Origin: JBBSGD01 sp038254435
Lineage (GTDB): Bacteria > Actinomycetota > CADDZG01 > WHSQ01
Assembly: GCA_038254435.1 (NCBI GenBank)
Contig: JBBSGD010000028.1
Location: 1 to 29,218, forward strand
Length of the DNA stretch: 29,218 nucleotides
Reading direction: 5' to 3'
Numbering within the stretch: the stretch's first letter is position 1; the number at the start of each line of letters is the position of its first letter. The position numbers were made by a program, and so were the translations under genes. This document shows, one piece after another, positions 14,901-22,285 of this stretch. The notes under the pieces are model-generated. The model was not told the origin of the DNA. It was given only the letters and a program-made list of their open reading frames with translations, and ran no database searches.

Positions 14901-15894
14901 GCGGAAAGGTATCGGCATGACCGTGCCAGCAGCGGGACTCGTCGTAACGCTCGCAGTGCTGCTGTCCGCGTGCGGCGCGGACGCCCCGGGCAGCTCGGGA
15001 GGCTCCGGCCCGAGCAGCGCCGTGGTCAAGGGCGGCGATTCACTGGTGGCGCAGGTCGCCAGCTACGATCTGGCGGCCGGCGGCAAGCAGCGTTTCATCG
15101 TCGGGCTGCTGGCGGCCAAGGGCCGCTTCGTATCCTATGGGCACGTGGCGATGAGCTTCAGCTACCTCGGCCGGCACAAGCAGTCGGGCGCGCCCCAGCC
15201 CGGCCCGCGCGCCACCGGGCACTTCCTCGAGATCCCGGGCGATCCGAACAAGCACCTAGAGGGCCCGGTTGCCGTGCCGGCATCGCAAGGGCGCGGCGTG
15301 TACGGAGCCGATGTGAGCTTTGACAAGCCGGGCTTCTGGCAGGTATCGGTGAGCACTGCTCTGAACGGCGGGCCGCAGCGCGCCACGGCGGCCTTTCAAG
15401 TGCTCGCCCACCACCACATACCGGCAATCGGACGGCCCGCTCTAAGGACGAAGAGCCTGACCTTAGACACACCGGGAGTGCCGCGCGCCGCAATCGACTC
15501 GCGCGGGCAGGGGGGACAGCCGGTCCCGGACCCCGAGCTTCACAAGACGACGATCGCAGACTCGATCAAGCGACATCAACCGGCTCTGGTCGTCTTTGCC
15601 ACGCCCGTGTACTGCATCAGCCAGTTTTGCGGGCCCATCACGAACATGGTGGATTCGCTCGCCAAGAGGTACTCGAGCAAGGCGAACTTCATCCACGTGG
15701 AGATCTGGCGCAACTTCAACAAGAGGGTGCTCAACAAGTCGGCGGCAGACTGGCTCTATAGGGACAAGGACCTGCACGAGCCGTGGGTGTTCCTCATCGG
15801 GGCGAACGGGCGGATTGTGGCTCGCTGGGACAACGTCGCGACGGCCGCTGAGATCGAGCCTTACCTTCAGAAGCTGCCTCGGATGAATTCCTAG
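14890..15894 (+). CDS. Thioredoxin-like lipoprotein with a CX4C motif
   Basis: This exported lipoprotein has a lipobox LLSAC. Starting at the GTG at 14890 gives a basic n-region (RPERK) and a GAAGG site 9 bases upstream. An ATG at 14917 with GGAAAGG is the alternative. Residue numbers here follow the GTG. Cys28 is the lipid-anchor cysteine. About residues 50-190 form a beta-rich region (GHVAMSFSYLG, PGFWQVSVST) resembling an immunoglobulin-like or YtkA-like sandwich. A thioredoxin-like domain follows: PALVVFATPVYCISQFCGP with Cys242 and Cys247, then HEPWVFLIGANGRIVARWDN. Four residues between the cysteines is not the classic CXXC, so a metal-linked or SCO-like redox role is possible. Function is inferred only. 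Confidence 0.8.
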   Translation: MRPERKGIGMTVPAAGLVVTLAVLLSACGADAPGSSGGSGPSSAVVKGGDSLVAQVASYDLAAGGKQRFIVGLLAAKGRFVSYGHVAMSFSYLGRHKQSGAPQPGPRATGHFLEIPGDPNKHLEGPVAVPASQGRGVYGADVSFDKPGFWQVSVSTALNGGPQRATAAFQVLAHHHIPAIGRPALRTKSLTLDTPGVPRAAIDSRGQGGQPVPDPELHKTTIADSIKRHQPALVVFATPVYCISQFCGPITNMVDSLAKRYSSKANFIHVEIWRNFNKRVLNKSAADWLYRDKDLHEPWVFLIGANGRIVARWDNVATAAEIEPYLQKLPRMNS

Positions 15895-15919
15895 GCACCA
15901 GGACACAGTGGAGCAACGT

Positions 15920-15960
15920 CGGGCGCTCACGGCTGCCCTTCGTCGAGGGCGGCTCGCCCG
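15920..15960 (+). terminator. Two-tier hairpin closing the ftsK-to-lipoprotein run
   Basis: An outer stem, CGGGCG (15920-15925) with CGCCCG (15955-15960), encloses an inner 8-bp stem, GCTGCCCT (15932-15939) with AGGGCGGC (15946-15953, one G-T pair). It lies 26 bp after the stop. It lacks a T-run but is a good actinobacterial terminator candidate. Confidence 0.65.
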
Positions 15961-16032
15961 GCAGGAGAATAGGCTCGAGGCCCGGGCGGGCAGCCGGCAG
16001 GGAATGATTACAAGCCAACAAGGGAGCGGAGC

Positions 16033-17502
16033 ATGGGCGTTGATCAGAGCTGGGAGCGCAAGGTAGTCGAGGCGGTGCCCAAGCGTCTCTTCATCGGCGG
16101 CGAATGGGTAGACGGGCAGGGGGCCAAGACGCTCCCGGTGCAGGACCCCTCCACCGGCGACACCCTGTGCGAGGTCGCGGACGCAACGAGTAAGGACGCG
16201 GTGAAGGCGCTCGATGCTGCGGTCGGTGCGCAGAAGGACTGGGCGGCAACGGCGCCGCGCGCTCGCGGCGAAATCCTTCGGTCCGCCTGGTCGCTGCTGA
16301 CCGAGCGGGCCGACGACCTCGCCCTGTTGATGACGCTCGAGATGGGCAAGTCCCTCACCGAGTCCAAGGGCGAGATCGCCTATGGGGCGGAGTTCTTCCG
16401 CTGGTTCGCCGAAGAAGCGGTGCGTATCCAGGGCGGCTACAGCGTGACCGCAAACGGGCAGGGCCGCACTCTCGTGATGCGCCAGCCCGTCGGGCCTTGC
16501 GTCCTCATCACCCCGTGGAACTTCCCCCTCGCCATGGGAACGAGGAAGATCGGGCCGGCCATCGCTGCGGGCTGCACGATGGTCATGAAACCGGCGAGCT
16601 CCACTCCGCTGTCGATGCTTGCCCTTGCCGAGATCCTCGCCGAGGCCGGTCTGCCAAACGGCGTGCTCAACGTGATCACCACTTCGTCCTCGGGCTCGAC
16701 CATCGGCCCGTTGCTGGCGGACCGACGGACGCGCAAGGTGTCGTTTACCGGCTCGACGGAAGTGGGGCGCAAGCTGATGGGGCAGGCATCGGAGAACCTG
16801 CTGCGCACGTCCATGGAGCTCGGCGGCAACGCGCCGTTCATCGTCTTTGAAGACGCCGATCTGGACGCCGCGGTCGAGGGCGCCATGCTCGCCAAGATGC
16901 GCAACATCGGCGAGTCGTGCGTGGCCGCGAACCGCTTCTACGTGCACGAGTCGGTAGCGGATGACTTCGCGCGCAAGCTCGCCGGCAAGATGGGCGCTCT
17001 CAAGGTAGGGCGAGGCACCGAAGAAGGCGTCGAGGTGGGCCCGCTCGTCGACGAAGAGCAGCGTTCCAAGGTCACCGAGCTCGTGGACGACGCGCTCGGC
17101 AAGGGGGCGGAATGCCTCATCGGCGGTGGCAAGCCGGACGGCCCCGGCTACTTCTACGAGCCGACGGTTCTCACAGGAGTGTCGACAAAGGCGCGCCTCA
17201 CGAAGGAGGAGATCTTCGGCCCGGTTGCACCGATCATCAAGTTCTCGGACTACGACGAAGCGATCGCCAGCGCCAACGACACGGAGTTCGGCCTCGTGGC
17301 CTACGTTTTCACGCGCGACCTGAGGCGCGGGCTCAAGGCGATCGAGGACCTCGCTACCGGCATGGTGGGGCTCAACAAGGGCCTGGTGTCGAATCCGGCC
17401 GCGCCCTTTGGGGGCATCAAGCACTCGGGGTTCGGTCGCGAGGGAGGCGCCGAGGGCATCAACGAGTACCTCGAGGTCAAGCACGTCGCCGTGGAGCTGT
17501 AA
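16033..17502 (+). CDS. gabD: NAD(P)-dependent aldehyde dehydrogenase, succinate-semialdehyde type
   Basis: The 489-residue enzyme has the complete ALDH fold. Catalytic Glu262 is in MELGGNAPF, and nucleophile Cys296 is in RNIGESCVAANRFYVHE, 34 residues later as in GabD. FIGGEWVDG at the start, VLITPWNFPLAM and GGIKHSGFGREGG at the end match the succinate-semialdehyde dehydrogenase branch. That activity oxidises succinate semialdehyde to succinate. Related aldehydes cannot be excluded. AAGGGAGCGGA precedes the ATG. The gene seems monocistronic. A dehydrogenase-like gene and an amidase lie downstream on the other strand, which may point to small acid/amide catabolism. Confidence 0.92.
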   Translation: MGVDQSWERKVVEAVPKRLFIGGEWVDGQGAKTLPVQDPSTGDTLCEVADATSKDAVKALDAAVGAQKDWAATAPRARGEILRSAWSLLTERADDLALLMTLEMGKSLTESKGEIAYGAEFFRWFAEEAVRIQGGYSVTANGQGRTLVMRQPVGPCVLITPWNFPLAMGTRKIGPAIAAGCTMVMKPASSTPLSMLALAEILAEAGLPNGVLNVITTSSSGSTIGPLLADRRTRKVSFTGSTEVGRKLMGQASENLLRTSMELGGNAPFIVFEDADLDAAVEGAMLAKMRNIGESCVAANRFYVHESVADDFARKLAGKMGALKVGRGTEEGVEVGPLVDEEQRSKVTELVDDALGKGAECLIGGGKPDGPGYFYEPTVLTGVSTKARLTKEEIFGPVAPIIKFSDYDEAIASANDTEFGLVAYVFTRDLRRGLKAIEDLATGMVGLNKGLVSNPAAPFGGIKHSGFGREGGAEGINEYLEVKHVAVEL

Positions 17503-18152
17503 GGGAATGGAGTGCGAACCTCCACTACCGGCAAAGATGGAGGCGGCTCGTGACCAATTGGTTGAACCTTGCCCTCAGAGGTGACCTGAGGTCTCGTCAG
17601 TTTCTGGAACCGGCTCCGAGGACTTTCTTGACCGATGGGGGTTGCGGCACTCTGCCGGGGCGCACACCCTGCGGATACTGATCCGGTCCACCGTAGATCG
17701 GAAGTTAGTAGAAAGGCCACACGGTCACCGTGAGAGCGAATGCGGTCGAGCTGTGGTCGGTCACCGCGCGACACGTTCTGGGAGAAGCACAATCTTTCGA
17801 TTGCGCACCTTGGAGCAACAGATCGGGGTTTCTACCCTTTCCCCCGGGCATCGATGGACACTCTCGTGGCCGGGGGAAGATTCGTCTGGGCTACCGGTAG
17901 TTGGGGTGTAGTCACGGCAGCGACCGAGCTGTGGTGCGAAGGCGACACAATAACGATGACTCTGATTAATTGGGTGCAGAAGGAGACTTTGGCTCCCACT
18001 TCATGGCTGTCTCCGACCGTGCTATGCCGGCCCGGATTTTGATCCTCGAAGTAACGAGATCGGTAAGAGTCTCCGGACGCAGCCAGGATGTCGTGGTTTG
18101 AACCGGATCCAAGCGCCGAGAAGCCCGGCTCGATGAGAGTGTCAGCGCGGCG
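17503..18152. other. 650-bp stretch without a convincing gene
   Basis: No ORF here has normal codon use and a ribosome binding site. Two overlapping frames look partly protein-like. One holds VRANAVELWSVTARHVLGEAQ (from about 17730), and another, shifted, holds AGGRFVWATGSWGVVTAATELW (about 17860-17940). Their Trp/Gly pattern recalls beta-propeller blades, so this could be a frameshifted remnant. A bulged hairpin lies at about 17573-17591 (CCTCAGAGGT, GACCTGAGG). Base composition is lower in GC than the flanking genes. Confidence 0.4.
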
Positions 18153-19026
18153 TCACGGCTTGCTTGCGTAGTAGGCGGCGGCCATGTCCTCGTCACCGTG
18201 ACCCATGTTTACGGCGCGCTCGAGCTGGCGTGCGATGACCCGGCCTAACGTCACCTCGTGGCCCGCCTGCTCGCCGGCGGCAATCACCAGGCCCACGTCC
18301 TTCAGCGCGAGGGACAAAGGGAAGCTCGGCTCGAAGCTCTCATCGATCATCGCCTTGCCCTTGAGCTGTGCGTAGGGTGCTCCGACCGGCCCTCCGTCGA
18401 TGATCGCGAGGAAGTCGCTGGGGTCGAGGTCAAGGGACTCGGCAAGGGTTACCGTCTCGGCCAAACCCTCGACGAGCGTAAGGAGCCAGTTGTTGACGAC
18501 TACCTTCATGGCCGAGCTTTGTCCCGCGGCGCCGAGAACGTGAACCTCGCTGCCGATGGCGTCGAAGACACGAGCGCATCGCTCGATCTCGTCCTTGGGC
18601 CCGGAGGCGATCACCAAGAGCTGGCCCCGCTGCGCCGGCTCGTTCCCAGGACGGGAGCGTCCACAAAGGCGACCTCGGCCTCGTGAGCGAGGCCGGCCAG
18701 CTTGTCCGCAGCCTCGATTCCCACGGTGCTCATCTGCAGCCACACGGCGCCCGAATCCAGAACCTCGAGCGCCCCGCCGGGCCCAGACATGACCTCCTCC
18801 ACAGCGTTTCCGTCGGTCAGCATGGTGATCACGGCGTCGGCCCGGCGTGCGGCCTCAGCTGGTGTGTCACACACTCGCGCCTTGTCCGCGAGCGCCTCGG
18901 CCTTCTCCGGCGTACGGTTGTAGACACGCACGTCGAGCCCCGCAGCCGCGAGATTGGACGCCATTGGTCCCCCATGATCCCGGTGCCGAGCACCGCAACT
19001 GTCGAGATCTCTTGTCCCGAGCCCAC
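18153..19026 (-). pseudogene. 3-hydroxyisobutyrate dehydrogenase-like oxidoreductase with two frameshifts
   Basis: Three consecutive frames together make one beta-hydroxyacid dehydrogenase of about 291 residues. The N-terminal piece has the Rossmann motif VAVLGTGIMG. The middle piece runs from MASNLAAAGLDVRVYNRT to FVDAPVLGTS. The C-terminal piece begins at QRGQLLVIASG and holds the catalytic-lysine segment AAGQSSAMKVVVNNWLL. The first break is at a run of five C on the + strand (18969-18973); one more base would restore MGGPMA. The second is at about 18636-18641. Both equal a single lost base, and restoring both gives exactly 292 codons with the stop. The GTG at 19026 follows a strong AAGGAGGT. 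It lies 40 bp after the amidase gene. Either a sequencing artefact or a young pseudogene. Confidence 0.85.
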
Positions 19027-19066
19027 GCTACCTCCTTGTTGAGTTGTGCTGCGTTGATCGACTGAC

Positions 19067-19990
19067 TTAGACGCTGAAGGGAGCCGGGCATGCGTCGATC
19101 TTGGGGATCTTCACCTTCGCGATCGAGCCGAAGGGCGACGGCTTGCACGCCTGGGCGATGCCGACATCGCAGGCGACGCTCAGAAAGATGAACGCATCCT
19201 CGATCGACATGCCCCATTCCTTCACGAGCATACGAGCCGACTCTTCGCACGCTAGCTTCATCGCGTCCATGTACTCAGTCTCGGTGCCGTGCACCACCCA
19301 CGAGTCGGCGAGCTCGGTCACAGGCCAGTGACTCTGCTTGCCCTTGAGCACATCGAACCGCACCGTTACCCGGCCGGCGATCTCGACACCGGTGCCGCAC
19401 ACCTCGCCGTCTCCCATGCTGGCGTGCATGTCACCGACGGCAAAGAGCCCTCCGGGCTGGCGCACCGGAAAGTAGATCTTGGAGCCGGGGCCGTGCAGGT
19501 GGTTGTCGAGGTTGCCTCCGTGCCGGTCGGCGAGCGCGTTGGTGATCGTTTCGGTTTCGGTGGCGACTCCCACGACGCCAACCATGGGTCGCAGGGGAAA
19601 ACGAATACTGTCGTTCATCTCGATCCATCCGTCGTGCACCTCGAAGACGCGCGTGACCGGCGACTTGACCGCGTCGATGAGCTGTCCGAAGCCCGGGATG
19701 ATCGTCGCGACGCCGCGCTCGACGGTCTCTATGGCGAGGATCTCTACGACCAGCGAGTCGCCGGGCTCTGCACCGGTTACCGCCACCGGCCCGGTGGCGC
19801 TGTTGACCCGGTCGAAGTCGATGCTCGTCACGAGATCGTCCTCGGAGAGGATCTGTCCCGTAAAGCAGTCGTTGGTCTCGAGCTCGACGATCGTGCCCGG
19901 CTCGACTTGCACGACGGGCTCGAGGTCCGGGCCGAAGGACCAGATGACTTGGTCGCGGGCCACGACCTCTGTAGCGGTGCCTATGGCCAT
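19067..19990 (-). CDS. Acetamidase/formamidase family protein
   Basis: This 307-residue protein belongs to the FmdA/AmdA family, which hydrolyses short aliphatic amides such as formamide or acetamide to the acid and ammonia. Typical segments are VEPGTIVELETNDCFTGQI, GVATIIPGFGQL, RHGGNLDNHLHGPG and GDMHASMGDGEVCGTGVE. The length fits the family's short form. GGAAG precedes the ATG by a normal spacer. It is the first gene of a two-gene minus-strand unit with the frameshifted dehydrogenase, and it diverges from an APC permease, which may import its substrate or a related nitrogen source. Confidence 0.92.
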   Translation of the reverse strand: MAIGTATEVVARDQVIWSFGPDLEPVVQVEPGTIVELETNDCFTGQILSEDDLVTSIDFDRVNSATGPVAVTGAEPGDSLVVEILAIETVERGVATIIPGFGQLIDAVKSPVTRVFEVHDGWIEMNDSIRFPLRPMVGVVGVATETETITNALADRHGGNLDNHLHGPGSKIYFPVRQPGGLFAVGDMHASMGDGEVCGTGVEIAGRVTVRFDVLKGKQSHWPVTELADSWVVHGTETEYMDAMKLACEESARMLVKEWGMSIEDAFIFLSVACDVGIAQACKPSPFGSIAKVKIPKIDACPAPFSV

Positions 19991-20152
19991 TGTGTCTTCC
20001 TTTCGGTCAAACGCGGCGAACCCTCATGTTAGAGGCGCCGCCGGTACCCCCGCCCCCTCTGGTGACTGGGTGGTGAGCGGTCAAATGAGCGCGTAACCAC
20101 CCACTCGGCCCCGGGCCCACGGCCACTCGGACCGGGGCGCTCCCGGGATTGC

Positions 20153-20181
20153 TTGCTCTCTTGGCGCGCGGGCCTCATATT
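20153..20181 (+). promoter_or_regulatory. Candidate promoter of the APC permease gene
   Basis: TTGCTC (20153-20158) and CATATT (20176-20181) are separated by 17 bp in the divergent gap between the amidase and permease genes. The leader to the ATG is about 30 bases and contains GGGGAGGGA. Matches to the consensus are partial. Confidence 0.4.
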
Positions 20182-20217
20182 TGTGAGCGACGGAGAAGCC
20201 ATCAGGGGAGGGAATGC

Positions 20218-21705
20218 ATGGCCACGGCCGCGCGCTATCGTGATGGAGCCGAGCTCACCCGAGGGGCCATCGGGCTACGCGAGGTGATCTTTCAGTCCAT
20301 CACCCACATGGCTCCCGCCGCGGCGGTTGCTTTTTCCATTCCCTTCGGAGCCGGCTTCGCGGGCGGCTCGCTTCCGCTGTCCGTCGTGCTGGCGCTGGTG
20401 GGGTGCGTCTTTGCTGCCTCGTCCATCGGTCAGCTCGCCAAACGACTTCCCTCGGCCGGGTCCTTTTACACGTACACCTCGCGCGGCCTGCATCCCGCGG
20501 TTGGGTTTCTGGTCGCATGGGGCTATGCGATGGTCGAGTCGCTGGTCGCGCCACTTCTCTATCTGATCCTCGGGATTACGGTCGCCGGCACCTTCAACGT
20601 TGAGTTCGGCTGGTCGGCAGATCTGTGGTGGATCTGGGCAATCCTCGGCGCGCTCATCGTGTTCGTGCTCGGATTCGTGGGAATCCAGATTTCGGCTCGC
20701 ACGGGCACGTTGCTTGGGCTGTTCGAGATCTTGGTGTTCGGCGCTCTTGCGATCACTCTCATCGTTCAGGCGGGAGGCGACAACACCGGCAGCGTCTTCG
20801 GAACCGGGTTCACGAGCTCGGACTTCTCGGGCTCGTCGGGCGTGATCGCGGGCGGCATCTACGCGGTCCTTGCGTTCATCGGCTTCGAGGCTTCTGCGCC
20901 GCTGGCCGAGGAGACGAGGGATCCCAAGCGCAACATCCTCAAAGCGGTGCTGTACTCGGCCATCGGCATCGGGCTCTTCTACGTCCTGACGACCTACGCG
21001 GCAGCGGTTTTCTTCGGCCCGGAGCGCATGGTCAACTTCCAGACCGCCGGTGGCGGAGATCCGTGGGAGCTGATGGCGCATCAGGCGTGGAGCATCGGTT
21101 GGATCCTCGTCTTCCTCGCGGTTATCAACTCCGCCATAGCCAACTCCAACGCCGGGGCGAATGCCACGACGCGCACGTGGTTCGCGATGGGCCGCATCGG
21201 CCTGCTGCCCAAGGCCATCGCGCGGCTGCACCCCCGTTTCAGATCGCCCTACATTGGCGTCATAGTGCAACTGGTAATTGGCCTCGTGCTGCCTTTGTGG
21301 CTCGGTTTTCAGTACGATCCATTGACCGCGTTCGGCCTGATTGCAACGATCAACGTGATCATCATCGTGGCTATTTACATCCTGCTCAACCTGTCCTGCC
21401 TCGTGCTCTATCTGAAGGAGCATCGCGAGTCTTTCAACTTCTTTCTCCACGGGGTGATCCCGGTCTTGGGCATGGCCGTGTTCATTCCCACGTGGCTGAC
21501 GGCGTCCGGCATCAAGGTCTTCAGCTTCGTAGCGCCTCTGGCCAAGCCCGCGTCCTACGCCGCCATCGTCGACGCAGTGTGGATGGGCGCCGGCGTCCTC
21601 TACCTCATCTACCTGTACTCACGAAGGCCGGAGAGAGTGAAGGACACCGGCAGGATCTTCATCGAGGAACAGCAGCTGCCCGAGCGCAAACCGAAGGCCG
21701 GGTAG
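20218..21705 (+). CDS. APC superfamily amino acid/polyamine permease
   Basis: A 495-residue polytopic membrane protein with about 12 hydrophobic helices, of the APC superfamily. The first helix region has the family pattern (FQSITHMAPAAAVAFSIPFG), followed by AKRLPSAGSFYTYTSRGLHP and FIGFEASAPLAEETRDPKRN, the conserved loop after helix 6. The substrate cannot be set from sequence. The neighbouring amidase suggests an amino acid, amine or small amide. The open frame extends to 20149, but the ATG at 20218 follows GGGGAGGGA by five bases. The last residues are hydrophilic (RKPKAG). Confidence 0.92.
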   Translation: MATAARYRDGAELTRGAIGLREVIFQSITHMAPAAAVAFSIPFGAGFAGGSLPLSVVLALVGCVFAASSIGQLAKRLPSAGSFYTYTSRGLHPAVGFLVAWGYAMVESLVAPLLYLILGITVAGTFNVEFGWSADLWWIWAILGALIVFVLGFVGIQISARTGTLLGLFEILVFGALAITLIVQAGGDNTGSVFGTGFTSSDFSGSSGVIAGGIYAVLAFIGFEASAPLAEETRDPKRNILKAVLYSAIGIGLFYVLTTYAAAVFFGPERMVNFQTAGGGDPWELMAHQAWSIGWILVFLAVINSAIANSNAGANATTRTWFAMGRIGLLPKAIARLHPRFRSPYIGVIVQLVIGLVLPLWLGFQYDPLTAFGLIATINVIIIVAIYILLNLSCLVLYLKEHRESFNFFLHGVIPVLGMAVFIPTWLTASGIKVFSFVAPLAKPASYAAIVDAVWMGAGVLYLIYLYSRRPERVKDTGRIFIEEQQLPERKPKAG

Positions 21706-21714
21706 TGTCGGCAT

Positions 21715-21957
21715 ATGAAAGGTGACCGAGCGGAGATCGTCGTCGACGTCGGGGAAGGAACGAAAACCTACGAGATCGTGGCTACGAAGGCGGGCCGGCG
21801 AGTCGAGGTGTCCATCGTGCGCGGAACGGTCGAGGTCCTGGAGGTGACGCGCAGCGGCGAGGTCGTCCGGACTGCTCGGTTCATGGCGGCACGGGTTGTT
21901 GCGCTGATCGAGCATCCCGCCGACGAGACCGAGACCGAGCAAGGCCGGCTGCTCTAA
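21715..21957 (+). CDS. Small protein of unknown function (80 residues)
   Basis: I do not recognise a family. The 80-residue product is charged, with alternating hydrophobic residues (EIVVDVG, TYEIVATKAGRRVEVSIVRGTVEVLEV) that suggest a small beta-sheet domain, then a helix (ARFMAARVVALIEH) and an acidic tail. Codon use with high GC in third positions supports coding. It starts 9 bases after the permease stop. There is no ribosome binding site, but TAGTGT (21703-21708) lies 6 bases before the ATG and could serve as a -10 for a leaderless message. A strong hairpin follows the stop. Confidence 0.65.
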   Translation: MKGDRAEIVVDVGEGTKTYEIVATKAGRRVEVSIVRGTVEVLEVTRSGEVVRTARFMAARVVALIEHPADETETEQGRLL

Positions 21958-21962
21958 GAGAC

Positions 21963-22011
21963 GAGGTTCGTGCGATTACCCACCCACCGGGTAGGCAGAT
22001 GCACGAGCCTC
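21963..22011. terminator. Long nested hairpin after the small orphan gene
   Basis: GAGGTTCGTGC (21963-21973) pairs with GCACGAGCCTC (22001-22011) with one G-T pair. An inner stem TACCC (21977-21981) with GGGTA (21989-21993) lies inside. It starts 5 bases after the stop. It is probably a terminator, although the nested form is unusually long. Confidence 0.65.
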
Positions 22012-22030
22012 GGTGCGCAGGCGGCGAAAG

Positions 22031-22065
22031 CGACACCTGCAGCCTCCATTCTGGAGATGGTGTCG
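22031..22065. terminator. Second hairpin in the convergent region
   Basis: CGACACC (22031-22037) pairs with GGTGTCG (22059-22065). Inside, CTCCA (22044-22048) pairs with TGGAG (22052-22056). It could act as a terminator for transcripts from either side. Confidence 0.5.
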
Positions 22066-22285
22066 GGAGAGACTGCTCATGACTTCTGGTGACCTTTACT
22101 CTTTCGGAGCTGTTTGGGAAGGTTGAGGCTCTGAGGAGCGTTTCGGCAAGGTTGAGGTTCTGCTAAGTCCTTGCAACGACCTGATGGGCTAAGACCTGAT
22201 GGAGCACCTCGAGGTTTGGAGTTCTCTGCGACAAGTACCTGCGGGGGTCCTGTCTTATCACGGCATAGGCGAAGTGCACGAGCGG

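Larger units (their letters stand above)
21958..22285. other. 328-bp convergent intergenic region
   Basis: This gap lies between the small + strand gene and the end of the minus-strand methyltransferase gene. It holds two strong hairpins (listed separately) and a 15-bp direct repeat, AAGGTTGAGGyTCTG, at 22119-22133 and 22148-22162. No coding frame is convincing. Confidence 0.6.

Noticed and set aside
15463..17484. 673-codon minus-strand ORF antisense to the aldehyde dehydrogenase
   Set aside because: It is a shadow frame caused by high GC in third codon positions; the + strand aldehyde dehydrogenase has all catalytic motifs.
22119..22162. Direct repeats as a possible CRISPR remnant
   Set aside because: There are only two 15-bp copies 29 bp apart, with no further units and no cas genes.
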